A DNA stretch of 64,000 nucleotides from Boothiomyces macroporosus. Lineage: Eukaryota; Chytridiomycota; Chytridiomycetes; Rhizophydiales; Terramycetaceae. Position 1 is the stretch's first letter. Each line of letters begins with the position of its first letter. Where the stretch lies: positions 28,600-92,599 of the forward strand of contig JADGKB010000057.1 of NCBI GenBank assembly GCA_027604185.1, given 5' to 3'. A program made the translations under genes and the position numbers. The notes under the pieces are model-generated. The model searched no databases, was not told the origin of the DNA, and saw only the letters and a list, made by a program, of their open reading frames with translations. Of this stretch, positions 12,172 through 23,783 are shown piece after piece.

Positions 12172-13998
12172 ATGCTCTCCTGGATATCAAACGAGCTCCC
12201 ACTAATTGTTAGGCACCTGAATATTATTGAATATTTCCAGCTATATTTCGCTTTCAAAAATATTCGTGGAACTCCTTCTTTAACGTTTGCAGCTTACAAA
12301 GAATCCTGCAACTTGCAAGGCATTCCAGATTTGTCTCTATATATGAAGCTTGATCCAGATTATATTACCGGAGAATCCTTTTACTATACCATACAGAAAG
12401 GGCACTATCGCCAAATACAAAGATCACTAGCAAAATCAATACCAACCACTGTCAAACAAACAGCTCTTTTTGCGTTGATAGATCTACGAATCAAGTACAA
12501 TCCTCATATCGCTATCTTGCTCTTAGAAAACCTACTTCAAGATCCTAGTTTTTCATGCTGCTCTTACAACCAGTTGTTTGTACGCACTATTGAAAGTGGA
12601 TGTTTTCAATCGGTTTTATATTTTTACCAAAACCCTTTGGTAGACCCAGCGTTTGACAAGAATTATGCAATCAGATATGCCTGCGGAAAAGGCTATTCTG
12701 AAATTGTCTTGTTATTATTAAATGATCCCAAAGTAGATCCAACGGTAGAAAACAACTATTGTATTAGATTTGCTTCCCAGAATGGACACTATCAAGTTGT
12801 AAAACTGTTACTGAACGATCCAAGAGTAAATCCGGCTGCTGAAAGAAATCACAGCATCAGATTGGCAGCTCAAAATGGACACACAGAAGTGGTTCGTTTA
12901 CTTTTATCTGATTCCAGAGTAGATCCGTCTGCTGAATATAATCATTCGCTACGCATTGCATGCCAAAACGGGCACTTTGGGATTGTAAAAATGCTTTTGA
13001 AGGACAAGCGGGTTGACGTATCAGCAGAAGACAATCATGCCATTAGATTAGCATCACAGAATGGACATATCAAAATTGTCAATTACTTGTTGGATTACTC
13101 AGTAGCTGACCCTTCAACTGAAGATTTCCATTCAATCAGATTTGCAATTATCAACGGCCATGTTAAAGTTGTCGAACGGTTACTAAGATATCCAACCATT
13201 TCAAAGAATGTCAATCAGATCTTTCAAACAGTATATTCTGCTCAATTTTGCAATCCAAGAATAATCAAGCTATTTTTGCAGCACCCTCACTTTGACCCAA
13301 ACACCAATAATGGCAGAGCTTTGATGGTCGCCGCAGAACTTGGAAACTACAACGTCATTGATTTATTGATCAAGGATAAGCGAGTAGAATTTAGGGAAAA
13401 TGATGATGCCGCATTATGTATCGCCAGTCACAATGGCCATCTTAATGTAGTTCGTACACTTGTGCAGCATGGTGCTAATCCAGCAACTAAAAATAACTAT
13501 CCGCTTCGATCGGCAGCCAAGAACGGGCACTTGGAACTTTTGAATTATTTAATGAAATGCAATACCGACCCCAGTGCTATAGAAAATGAAGCAATTCGGT
13601 TTGCAGCTCAATTTGGAAAAACAGAAACTGTGAGAGCCTTACTTAAAGATCCACGTGTTGATCCAAGTTCACTGTGTAACTACGCGTTACGTTTGTCTGT
13701 ATTGTTTGGTCACTACCATGTTGTCGAAGCACTTTTAGCTGATCCTAGAATCAACCCAGGACCAGAAAGTGACATGATTGTACTTGACTCGGCTTTATAC
13801 GGATATACAGAAATACTAAAATTATTGTTGGCGGACGGAAGAGTAGATCCTACTGTTAATGGCGGTGAAGCGATTAAGCTAGCCTCTAAATATGGTCATC
13901 TGGAAATTGTCCGTTTATTGATGCAAGACAGTCGAGTATCAAAGACACTGTTCAGCCAAAAGAACTCTTTTTTGCAGCGACTACCTAATGCTGCCTAA
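12172..13998 (+). CDS. Ankyrin-repeat protein of the chytrid DPxVDPS type
   Basis: 608-aa intronless protein. The first ~40 residues (MLSWISNELPLIVRHLNIIEYFQL) resemble the F-box-like starts of similar chytrid proteins; this is weak. From about residue 150 it is a run of some 13-14 ankyrin repeats of 32-34 residues with the recurring pattern DPRVDPSAExNHxIRxAxxNGHxxVVxLLL. Such proteins form expanded families in chytrids, from family knowledge; individual functions are unknown, and adaptor roles in ubiquitin ligases have been suggested for F-box/ankyrin combinations. Absence of introns contrasts with its neighbours and suggests a retro-derived or recently expanded copy. Confidence 0.85.
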   Translation: MLSWISNELPLIVRHLNIIEYFQLYFAFKNIRGTPSLTFAAYKESCNLQGIPDLSLYMKLDPDYITGESFYYTIQKGHYRQIQRSLAKSIPTTVKQTALFALIDLRIKYNPHIAILLLENLLQDPSFSCCSYNQLFVRTIESGCFQSVLYFYQNPLVDPAFDKNYAIRYACGKGYSEIVLLLLNDPKVDPTVENNYCIRFASQNGHYQVVKLLLNDPRVNPAAERNHSIRLAAQNGHTEVVRLLLSDSRVDPSAEYNHSLRIACQNGHFGIVKMLLKDKRVDVSAEDNHAIRLASQNGHIKIVNYLLDYSVADPSTEDFHSIRFAIINGHVKVVERLLRYPTISKNVNQIFQTVYSAQFCNPRIIKLFLQHPHFDPNTNNGRALMVAAELGNYNVIDLLIKDKRVEFRENDDAALCIASHNGHLNVVRTLVQHGANPATKNNYPLRSAAKNGHLELLNYLMKCNTDPSAIENEAIRFAAQFGKTETVRALLKDPRVDPSSLCNYALRLSVLFGHYHVVEALLADPRINPGPESDMIVLDSALYGYTEILKLLLADGRVDPTVNGGEAIKLASKYGHLEIVRLLMQDSRVSKTLFSQKNSFLQRLPNAA

Positions 13999-14286
13999 TT
14001 TGTAAATAAACTTAATAGTTTTCCTTACTAGTCCCTTGTGTAAATGGTACCACACATTTTGATTGACCGCAAACGAATAATTATTCAACAGATATCCTCA
14101 GAACCAAGCTTACCAATGAAAGACAGGGCTATATCATTTTGCCAATGAGTGCGGAAAAACATGTTGTTTCACTCTTGCTTTCTCTCGGTTTGGTAACATT
14201 GTTCCACACCTTCGTAATTGTTCTCAAAGAGACAGCCACCGTGGCGGATATAAATGCAAAGTCAATTTCCTCCAACGTAACTCAAA

Positions 14287-15192
14287 ATGAAAAGTGAAGA
14301 AGTCCAACTCCCAATCGAAAAAGAAGAATTCCAACAACCAATCGAAAAGGATGAATTGCCATCAGAGGAGCCTCAAGTCGACCCATTGGAGAAGATGGTT
14401 GACCAGGTGAATGAATTCTCCCTAAAGACTGTTCAGACTGTTACCGAAGTCTACAACACTACCGTCGGTCCTCACATTGAAGCTGGAAGACAAGAAGCCC
14501 GAAATCTGTACACTAAAACCACCGGCAGAAATCCAATTGAAGACGGCGACTACTTGAAAAAGGTGGCCCGTGATTCCATCACATCTGTACAAACTACTGC
14601 AACTGAAACTATTACCAAAATCCAACCACCACTGGAAGAAGCCGGCAAGGCTGTAACTACTCAACTTCAAGCTGGAGTAACTGCTGCTGGCGAAGGTTTA
14701 CAGGTAGCTGGCAATGTCGCTGCCGAAACTCTTTCCAAGCTACAGCCTCCCTTGAAAGAGGCTGGAAAGACTGCATTTACCACTGTGCAAAAGACTGGTG
14801 AAAAAATCAATGAAATCTCAAAGGAAGTGATTACCACCGCAACTCCTGTTGTTCAAAAAATCGGATCGGATGCCAAATCGGTTTATGACAAAACTACTGG
14901 GAGAAGCGCAGATAAGGATGGTGAGTTTATCAAACACACTACCATGGAGGCTGTCGCCACCACTCTTAAAGGCGTTGACAAAGTGGTTGAAAAGCTGTCT
15001 GAAGCCACTGGACGTGATTTAAAGCACGACGGAGAAAACATTGCCCAAGTTGTCAAGAGTGCTACTAGCTCTGTTGAAGACTTTGTCAAAAAGTTGCCGG
15101 AAACCTTGGGGTTGGTTGATGAATCAAACGGAGCTCCAGCCGATCCATTTGCTGAGCCAGTTGAAAAAGATGTTACCTTGGTCAATGAATAA
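14287..15192 (+). CDS. Amphipathic-helix repeat protein (LEA/apolipoprotein-like)
   Basis: 301-aa intronless hydrophilic protein rich in Thr, Val, Lys and Glu, without signal peptide or membrane segment. It has a degenerate repeat built around TGRxxxxDGxxxK: KTTGRNPIEDGDYLKK (~residue 78), KTTGRSADKDGEFIKH (~205) and EATGRDLKHDGENIAQ (~240). Two copies of KIQPPLEEAGKA / KLQPPLKEAGKT lie between. The 11-mer-like amphipathic pattern resembles LEA, perilipin or apolipoprotein proteins that coat lipid or protect dry cells. Codon choice is relatively C-rich, consistent with high expression. Function unknown. Confidence 0.75.
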   Translation: MKSEEVQLPIEKEEFQQPIEKDELPSEEPQVDPLEKMVDQVNEFSLKTVQTVTEVYNTTVGPHIEAGRQEARNLYTKTTGRNPIEDGDYLKKVARDSITSVQTTATETITKIQPPLEEAGKAVTTQLQAGVTAAGEGLQVAGNVAAETLSKLQPPLKEAGKTAFTTVQKTGEKINEISKEVITTATPVVQKIGSDAKSVYDKTTGRSADKDGEFIKHTTMEAVATTLKGVDKVVEKLSEATGRDLKHDGENIAQVVKSATSSVEDFVKKLPETLGLVDESNGAPADPFAEPVEKDVTLVNE

Positions 15193-15347
15193 ACTGTCAT
15201 TTTACGATTGCTTCTTTTGCGGCTGGTCCGTTTGAGTGTACAATCTAAATAGTAGTTTCAATAAATGTGTGCTACTCCCGCAAGTTGGCGCTCGCACTAA
15301 TGACCTGTCAAAAATTCATGATTAAAAACGTACTTTTTTATTTATCG

Positions 15348-15575
15348 CTATGGCATTGAGAATAATATCGACTTTTCCTTTTCCTGCAACTTCTTTTCAT
15401 TTGGAGTTGGCCTAACAGTTGGCTGAGACTTCAGGAAAATGTTGCTTTCAGATTTAAATGAAGCTGAGGATATGCTTTTGGGGAATAAATTGTCGACCGA
15501 TTTTGCACTGAGTGTGCTTTCTTGAGAAGTCAGTTTCTTTTTCAAAGGCTGCGGTTTAGAATGGTCTGCACCCAT
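15348..15575 (-). CDS. Small MG-start protein, possible N-myristoylation
   Basis: 75-aa hydrophilic, Ser/Lys-rich protein starting MGADHSKPQPLKKK. Gly2 with Ser6 followed by a basic patch fits an N-myristoylation/membrane-anchor signal. No known domain. Just upstream on the same strand is a TATATAAA-like element (about 15600-15608). It is isolated between the amphipathic protein gene and the XPG 3' end. Real coding status is plausible but rests on the start context and promoter-like sequence only. Confidence 0.45.
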   Translation of the reverse strand: MGADHSKPQPLKKKLTSQESTLSAKSVDNLFPKSISSASFKSESNIFLKSQPTVRPTPNEKKLQEKEKSILFSMP

Positions 15576-15742
15576 GCTTGCAGATTGGTCACGCCAGTGT
15601 TTATATAGACTTGGCGTGAATCATTGTGTTTCATAATGGATGCCTATAAACAATGGCTGGGGAGTAGCGAATAGAGGTGTACGATTAAAGAGGTGGACCA
15701 CAAGTCTGACCTGTTTCAAATGATACAATTTTATTAATGTCA

Positions 15743-18700
15743 TTAATTTACTCGTCGCCGTTTTCCCCTAGCACGAAGTGCATTGTTGACGCGAGTGGAC
15801 TTGTGCTTTACAGGAGATTTACTTTGTACGAAATTATCCAGCGTTGTTTGTCGGCTAACTTTAACCTTTCGCATCTCCTTGATAACCGGAATTATAATAG
15901 GATCAACCTTCTCTTTCGGCCAATTTAGCTTTTTTGACAAAAACTCTCGCACTTTATCTATATTTGGTTCACCCCATTGAAATTCTTGCAAACTCGAGTC
16001 TACTCGAGGATCAGTATATGCTTTAAATATATTCTCGTCCGGAAAGTTGCTCGGAATATCAATTTTCCTGCATAATGTACGCTAATGTCAAAAGCTGGTT
16101 ACCAATTTTAGTCTGATTTTTGTATCGTCCTTGTCAGTTATTCCGTTTTGCAAGTTGGATACCCATTGCTTGAATTCCCTTAAGCCAGTTAAATCATTAC
16201 TTGGCCAAGATGTTATAATTTCAATACTGGATACTGGTCCTATCCCCTTAATTCCTGGCGTATAGTCACTGCCAAGTAGATACGCTAACTGTATCAAGTG
16301 ATGTCGCTCCAGATCTAAACCACTAATTCCTTCCATAGTGTATGATTCAACAAACTTTTGTGACTGAAACATGTTTCTATAAACTCTAGTCCCTCCGAAA
16401 AGAAACACATCAGAATCATCGGTTACTATTCCATCAACCAGTTTATTGGACAGCAAGAATGCGCACTGTGATTCTGCCTCCATGGGCGCATTGATAAATG
16501 GACACCCAAATATTTTCAGTAGCTCTTGAGTTTCGTAAATCATGCTTGAATCTATATCTCCAGCTGCACGATTTTCTGCCCGAAATTGATCTGTAAGGTG
16601 GACTACCTGTTCCTTTATCTTTTCTATTTGCTCTTGAAGGTCTCTACCACCATTTAGATCTGAAAGGAACTGCTGCGTTTCTGCATCATATAAAGTCGGT
16701 TCATCATCCTCGGATAGTTCCAAGATTTCGGGTTCCTGAATGTTTGTTTCTTGTAAAACTACTTTTGGAACTGTAGGTGTAGCATTTTCTGCTGTATCTA
16801 AATTTGGTGCTTGAATAGTGACCTTTTCTTTTGAGATATTGCTTTCCACTTGAGAATCTAGTGTCACTGATTGCGGAGATTCAGCATTATCCTTGACAGA
16901 AACATTAATATCTTCCCATTCCATATCTTCGTCAGAAGAGTCGTCGGAAATACCAATCGGTTCTATAATAACTCTATTTGATTCTTTTAAATCAGTGTTA
17001 TATACGAGACTCTCAACGACGGGTTTATTCGGTGATGCTGGAATGAGTGAATTTCCCATTGGTATATTGCTATCCCCGAGTATACTATTTCGGAAATTCG
17101 ATATTGGTATTTCAATGCTATCATTTTTAACTACAAATGGGTTCTGAAATTCCTTAGACTCTCCAGTTTCAGAATCTGATTCAAAATATAGATCCATTTC
17201 TTTTGGAGCTATAGCTGGTGTCTCCCCTACTGTTTCTTTCGATATTGGAACTTGTTGCATAGGTTCCATCTCTTCATGCGAATCATCAATGATAACGATA
17301 GGATCCGAATCTACTTTAACCTTTTTATCCAAGTGTATCATTGGCTTTTCAACAACACTACCCATTCGAGCAAGTACAGCCTCCAAGAAATTGATTACAT
17401 ACTGGTACTTTTCAATGTCGCCATCTTGTGATGATTTTCCAAGCTTTTTGGAAAATGATTTTAATAATTCTTCAACCTCTTCTCTTGGTTTCAGCAGTGT
17501 ATTCTTACTAAAAATATCTGCAGTATTTATATCGGCAGATTCAACGTTTTTTGGAATAAAAGCTATCCAGTTTTCTAACCAATCATCTGAATTCAAATAT
17601 TCTTGTGATTTAGAGTATACATTATCTTCATCAATCGTTGACAGGTATTTTCGAAGGGAGCTGACCTGCCTGGCCCGTACTTCATCCACCAACTGCACAT
17701 CGTCGTCCGATTCCTCATCAATATAGTCTTCAATTGTAATTTTGGTTTTTGGTTTTTGTGGTGAAATTTTTGAAAATCCCTCCATGCCATCCAATGTTTC
17801 AACAACTTTGGTTACTTGCTTGGGCTTGACTAGCAAATCCCACCCTCCAACACTTGCATCTTCATTTTTTGTCAGAATGAATTCTCTTTGTCTCATTGCT
17901 ACAATTAAATATGTTCACCTGCTACTCTTTTCTTTACACCATCCCCTTTTAACGTGGTGTTATATCTTTCCATCAAGGTCGCACGATGGATCAAGTTATT
18001 AATTTGTTGCTTTGAGAAATCCAATGCGGTCTTTGAATTTTCAACCATATTCAACACCCTTTGCTGATTTGGCTCTCTGGAGTGGGTTTTCAAATCCAAT
18101 ATAATTTCATGCTGCATTTCGATAGGAAGCGTCTGGAAATGAGCCGAGTTAATATTAATCTTTTGCAAATCAATCTTATTCTTGGTATTGGCAATAAAAT
18201 CATAAATTTCAGTTTCAGTTGCGTATCTTGCGTCTCGTTTATCGCTATATTACATTCCACTTACTTTCGAGCCGGTTTGGAAGGCAAATTATATTCATCT
18301 GTGGTTGGATCGGTCGTCAATCTAATTTGCTTGTTCAATGATGGATTGAAAAAAGGCCTGAAGATAAGGTAATCCAGTACTTGTTTACTTGGTCAATCGC
18401 AGCTAATTTCATCTGTGCTTGTAGCAGCTTATTCGCGGTTCTCTCCAAATTATCTCCTGCCCTTTGCTTTCTCTGATTTCTTGCTTGAAGTGTTGCCAAT
18501 TTCAATGTCGGTGTTTCCCCATCAAACACAAATATCGGTTTAATTCCATAAAACAACAGTTTACAAATCCTTCGAAGAAAACCAACAATATGTGCACCTC
18601 TAATTGGATTCCCGTCACTGTCTCTCATGGCTTTCAGAAATTGGTACAGCCAAATCGAAGCATCAACTGCCAGCTTTGATCCAGCAATCGACTCCATCAA

Positions 18701-18751
18701 AACTGCTTTTGATGTTGGTTCGAGCAACGACCATAATTTGTTGACTCCCAT
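15743..18751 (-). CDS. RAD2: XPG/Rad2 structure-specific endonuclease
   Basis: 974-aa FEN1-superfamily nuclease making the 3' incision in nucleotide excision repair. XPG-N domain at residues 1-~100 (MGVNKLWSLLEP, VDASIWLYQF, FVFDGETP). A long acidic spacer follows (~265-730). XPG-I is at ~735 (APMEAESQCAFL, VDGIVTDDSDVFLFGG) with the helix-hairpin-helix LGSDYTPGIKGIGP. Near the C-terminus RQTTLDNFV resembles a PCNA-binding PIP box, and RGKRRR may be a nuclear signal. Introns 18358..18380 (23 nt), 18245..18264, 17899..17918 and 16082..16102. The start is chosen at MGVNKLW because Gly2 is conserved. Divergent from YAF9 with 29 bp between ATGs. Confidence 0.95.
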
Positions 18752-18780
18752 AAACTTTTTTTCTGATTTGCAAACTTGGA

Positions 18781-19449
18781 ATGCAGTCAAGGCCGATAGT
18801 GTACGGATCATTTGCTTCTCTAGTAACAAAGAACGATACAGTTAGCGATCCTAATCACACTCACAAGTGGAAAGTATACCTGAAAGGTGCGGACGGCGAG
18901 GATATTTCCTACTTTATTGAAAAAGTCGTTTTTAAGCTGCACGAAAGTTTTGCAGTTCCAATTAGAGGTATTCTCAGTCTTACTCAGAAATCAAATCGCC
19001 TCCATTTCAAGTGAGCGAGACCGGATGGGGAGAGTTTAATATTGCGATAACCATGCATTTTGTTGATCCAAACGAACCACCTATTACAGTCAATCACATG
19101 CTACAGCTATACCATAAAGATGATAACCCGCTTCAGAAAAAGTATGTGGTGTCAGAGCATTTTGATGAGTTGGTGTTTACCTCACCAAACAACGATCTGT
19201 ATGATGCGTTGGTCTCTAACCCACTAGATTCGTTAGATAGGCCGCATCCTAGTAGCACATTCAGTAATAATTGCTTTTATATTAGCCGACGAACTAGAAG
19301 TGGAAGAAATAGAGCAACTAACTGCAATTAATGAAAAAGTTTTGGCAGAAATAGAAATTAAAAGAGTGCAGTTGGCTCAACTGGAAGAAGAGTTGCGAAT
19401 TATAAATGAAAACAAAGCAGCAGCAAGTACGCCTATACCGATCGAATAA
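18781..19449 (+). CDS. YAF9: YEATS-domain protein Yaf9/GAS41
   Basis: 208-aa chromatin subunit (NuA4/SWR1 complexes by family). YEATS domain at residues ~1-130: SRPIVYGS, HTHKWKVYLKG, EDISYFIEKVVFKLH, then SPPFQVSETGWGEFNIAI. The domain reads acetyl/crotonyl lysine on histone H3. C-terminal coiled coil from ~residue 150 (DELEVEEIEQLTAINEKV...). Introns 18968..18987 (20 nt) and 19264..19285 (22 nt). The N-terminus is shorter than in yeast Yaf9, starting directly at the YEATS fold. Confidence 0.93.
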
Positions 19450-19484
19450 ATTCAAAAAAGAAAATTCAAACTTTATTTCACAGA

Positions 19485-21405
19485 TTAAATAAATCGCTCT
19501 TGAGCATTAACATCACACGCAGAATCGCCTCTTCCCTTTTGCCTCTCCAGTGACCCTGAATTTGTAGTGGTTGCACCGTCGATAGAGTCAGAGTCCATGG
19601 AGCTAACTTGTCTTTTGGCAATATCCCGTTCAAGGGAAAGGGATTCATTCTCTATCTTTGCATGCTCAAGTATGGTCAATGTTGTGAGATATGATGCGAG
19701 ATCAGTAGGAAGATCCCCGCGCAAAGGACAGAAAATGTGTTGGAAAGAATAGCAAAATGATTGGATATGTAGGATTGGAGAAATTACTCTGTACAATTCT
19801 GTTTCACGCGAAAAGTTGATTAATCCATTTGGTAATAATGGTGGGTTTAGCTGCTTGATTTGATATACATCTTTAGTAATTAACATGATGAGGGGTACAC
19901 ATGCTCTTGGAGTGTTGGCAAGTGTGGTTCTATAGTGCCCAAAGTTATTCCTGCTGTCAAAGAATGCCTCCAGCAGATTCAGCTGTATTTTGGTGTTGGC
20001 AGAAAGGCAGTTGAAAGTCTTTTTCAAACGAATGACATTTGGGTTGTTGATGCCGCAGATGATTGCCTAATATTAAATCAAACAGTACCATTGAGGTATT
20101 AAAGTTTTTAAAATCAAGACATTTCTTTGCAATGAAAATGAGTTTTTCCAATGCCTGTACTCTATCTTCGTAGGATTTACATGATAATATTAAAGAAGTT
20201 GCCCATTTCGAAATTTGATTTGTTCTTGCAATGAAGCGTGAAATGTTGATATCTTCAAGCTGTGGGATATTCTTGTTGAACAGAGTAATAAATTCATTTG
20301 GCTGGATCGCCCTAAATAATGCAAAATCAATCATGATCATTTGCTTGGCAATTTTTTCCGTTGGAACAGAGATAATATCCAGGAATTGTTCATGATTTGG
20401 CAAATTCAGCTCGGGGTTTTCATTGACTGTGATACTTTCGGTAAATTGATCAACATAGTCTTCATTGAAATATGAGGATACTTCCGTCACCAAAGAAACT
20501 GCAGATTCTCTGGTTTGCGGCATCGAAAACATTGCAGGGAATGTTGTCGCTAATCTTTTCACAATAGTCAAGAGTCTGTGCATATATACTTTGTTTTGCA
20601 CATCGCCCATTCGTTTTAATTCACAAAAGTAATCATAAATTGCTTCCAACAGTTCATCTATCGACGAAAAGTCATGAACTGTAAGGGTAAAAACATCAGC
20701 GAAATATGAAAGTGGTTCTTCAGCAAGGGTTTGGATCAATTGGCTGAGGGTTCCAGCAAGGGGAACATTCTTTGCATCCCTTGGTGATTTCACCAACACA
20801 ACGTTAGCCTCGTCATCCTTTACTATAATATTGGTGTTCCTAAGAGGTGTTGGGCTGACACTGAGGCTGCTAGAAGAACTCTTCTTTTCGGTTGATTGAA
20901 CATCATGGCTGTACACAGACATGTCTTGCAAAGAGACCGTTCGGGTTTTAAGTTTACGGTTCTTGTCCTGCTTCAAAAGTCTCTGGATTCTAGTAGGAAA
21001 GAGGGGTTTATCACTAGCAAAAGATCTGTCCATTTCATCGTCTCCCTTCTTTTCGTCGTCAACATTGATGTTGAATTTTCTGAAAAAACTTGTCATTCGG
21101 TGTAAGGTGTTGTTGGACTTTGCCTTAAGTTCTTGGGGGGAAATAGGTCGAACAACTCTTGAGCTCCGGTTAAAGTCAATCATTGACGCATGTTTCTTTA
21201 AGCTGACGCCAAATTTAGAGTTTGATCTAAAGAGTCCCAATTTCTCTTTCTCTGCTTTAGAATTAGACCGCATTAGTCTAATATCTCCAATATCACCTCT
21301 AGAACTAGAGCGAGTGATGTTTAGACTTTCAATATCAGAACCAACCGAGGAATTATCATCCATTACAATTTGCGTTTCAACTGGGATGGTTCCTTCAGTC
21401 TCCAT
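19485..21405 (-). CDS. Ras guanine-nucleotide exchange factor (RasGEF)
   Basis: 632-aa protein with a disordered Ser-rich N-terminus, a RasGEF_N domain at ~220-330 (GTLSQLIQTLAEEPL ... DVFTLTVHDFSSIDELLEAI) and a CDC25 catalytic domain at ~370-600 (TEKIAKQMIMIDFALFRAI, NQISKWATSLIL, NFNTSMAIICGINNPNVIRLKKTF, ACVPLIMLITKD). It should activate a Ras/Rap-type GTPase at a membrane. One intron, 20067..20088 (22 nt), splits the conserved NFNTSMA|IICGIN segment. The start at 21405 is the first in-frame ATG; the frame remains open to 21531 and a further upstream exon is possible. Confidence 0.88.
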
Positions 21406-22092
21406 ATAGAATGCAGCAGGCTGCGAAACCAAATTCGCATTGATCTTTTGTCTGGACAGGCTAGAGTCTGTAAATGCTGGATTCTTATCTGCCTGTTGGT
21501 CCGAAATTGAACTCTGCAAGACCCTAAACAAAGGGAAAGCCTACCATTAGCCTTATCAAACCTTTGCGCTTGTATAAGAATACAAATTTTGCTCTCCGTC
21601 TTCGTTTACAGTGACGGTAATGCATGAACTCGACTCTATGAATGAATACTGTACAATGTCACAGAGTAAAAAGTCTTTCATAGTTCCCTGAGATTAATTG
21701 AAAAGGTACATTATGTAATATGGTCAGAACCTCCTGATCTTTTACGTAGAAATCGAGTGTGTCCATTCAGTGTAGTGAAAATTTTTGACACTCGTCTTTT
21801 CCAATAAGAGTAAAATAAGGGCAAATTAAGAGGCAGAAAAAACGCAAATCTGGCACCGCAGATTATGTGCCCAATAAGCGGTGGTCCTTGTAGATCGATT
21901 AGCTGTGAGCAATTTATGCTAGCTGCGACAGCCAATGCAAAAATTGGTGGATGAATCCGTTCCTTATTTCGGTTTTATGACCCTGCACAAGTCGGGAATT
22001 TAAAATCCTTGATTAATTTTCGATAACGATTTATTACATATGGAGCTAGACAGCTTCATGTCTAATGGGCGGCTTGTTATATATGTCAAGTA
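21406..22092. other. Intergenic region, possible upstream exon of the RasGEF
   Basis: 687 bp. The RasGEF frame stays open through 21531 without an ATG, then meets a TTTAG that could be a splice acceptor, but no micro-intron donor and exon pair gives an open frame with an ATG. A minus-strand ORF at 21711-21935 has no recognisable features. No RNA gene seen. Confidence 0.4.
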
Positions 22093-23471
22093 TTAAAAGT
22101 CTGTCAAATCCATCTTGAAATCAGACAATTGCGGAGGATTATAATTTTGATTTGGCATGTTATAATCCATGTCTAATCCTAGTACAAGACCGTCACAACC
22201 GGATACAAACGGCTCTTCAAATTGATAGTTTGAAACCGCAGCTTCCTGGAATATGTCCCTTCTATCGTACATCGAATACACTTCTCTCGACAATGGGGAT
22301 GGTTTAGCTGTAGCGTTCAGATTTAAATGCGTTAGCGATGGTTTCGATCTAACAGGAGCCATCTTTGGTGAGAGAGCCATCGGGTTGGATATCGACATTT
22401 GATACCCTTGCTGGTTCATATCCGGTATAAAAGCCGTTTGCATATTATTTTGCATCTGCATTTGTGGAAATGGATTCGCTTGAGGAATTTGCATTGCGTG
22501 GAGCTGATTTGTTACAAACTGGTTCTGCTGCATCCTCAACTGAGGGTTGATTTGACCACTATTGATAAACGTATCCCCTTTATATTGAGAATAGGAGGGG
22601 TCTGGAACTGGTATAGAATAAGATTGCTGTGGATTTGGAAACGTGTTGAACACTGGCTGCTGATTTGGAATAGGGAATCCAGAATTATTCATATTTATCC
22701 CATTAGCCCCTGGAATAGGAGTTTGGAAGGGATTATAAGAGTCAGAGTTTATCGACGCTGATGAAAGTTTACGAGGGTATTGCCCGTCGTACTCTAAATT
22801 GATTTGCTGGGCTGTATTGGTGTTGCTAGACTTTTTCTTTACTTTCTTCCCAACTTCGCCCTTCTTTGAGACCTTTACAACTTTATCAGATGGAATATGA
22901 TTTTCCAGTTTACAGTGTAAATCCAGTTCTTCTGCATTTGAGAATACGGTACTGCAGGTAGAACACATAAGCGCCTTTTCCGCTGAATGAACGGTTCTTT
23001 CATGCCTCAACATATCATGTCTACGAGCAAACGCTTTGTGACAAAACAGACACACATGCGTTTTTTCAGCTTGGTTAATACAAAACTTGCCTTTATGAAC
23101 AGTTTCATGGGAGCGCAATGCGACAAGCTTTGTGAATGTCTTTGAGCACTCTGGACAGACAAATTCGGAGGATTCTGCTGATTCTGAATTATCTACATCC
23201 AGGTCAAACTCTTTTTGCGGAAAGTTATCATTAATATTCGTTGATGGCGAAAAGAATCCGGAATTTAGGTTTGAAGTTGAACTCATGGGGGAGTCGTAAG
23301 AGTCCTCAAATCCTCCTAGCAGTGTTTGGCTTGATAAAAGCTGTGCGGCAGTCGTTGGAACAAAACTCTGATTCTGATATTTTGGCTACATTAAAGCGAC
23401 ATTACATTGTACAGTTTATCGAAATTTGTAGTGTCTGATTCGTATCCCTGCTGTTCGTTCCAACCAGCCAT
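22093..23471 (-). CDS. C2H2 zinc-finger transcription factor
   Basis: 452-aa protein with three C2H2 fingers at about residues 97-120 (FVCPECSKTF), 131-154 (HVCLFCHKAFARRHDMLRHERTVH) and 160-184 (LMCSTCSTVF), a basic KKVKKKS segment, and a long Gln/Asn/Pro-rich tail typical of fungal activators. The true start is an exon of 22 codons beginning MAGWNEQQGYESD at 23471, joined by a 20-nt intron 23386..23405; this adds 55 residues to the obvious ORF and ends on whole codons. The DNA target is unknown. Confidence 0.82.
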
Positions 23472-23783
23472 ATTGTGAGGGCAAGTTTTTCGGGGACTTC
23501 TCGAAACGAAGTGTGGCAATTTGAAACATGGTTAGGGCAACCTCAAAATGGAATTCAATCAAAACTATCGCATGAGGACATTCGCTTTGATGTCTAGGGC
23601 CGTTTTAGCCATCGTGGTGTATACCAACTTGCAGTCTCAGCATGGCTATGGTAGTGTCTACAGGGATTAAATCACAGTCGCACAGAATACCCTTAGTGAT
23701 ACATTAAATATTTTGGGGTACAGCCCAACACAGTTAGGTACCAGTCAGTCAAATTTCTATTTTATTGGGATTAAAAAACATAA
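23472..23783. other. 312-bp intergenic region, nothing recognised
   Basis: Lies upstream of the C2H2 gene and downstream of the STK32-like kinase gene, both on the minus strand. No ORF, RNA or repeat is supported; it should contain the C2H2 promoter. Confidence 0.4.

Noticed and set aside
16893..17726. Plus-strand ORFs within RAD2
   Set aside because: Shadows of the acidic spacer of RAD2 on the other strand.
21711..21935. Minus-strand ORF of 74 codons
   Set aside because: No recognisable motif and no micro-intron continuation; base composition like the spacer around it.
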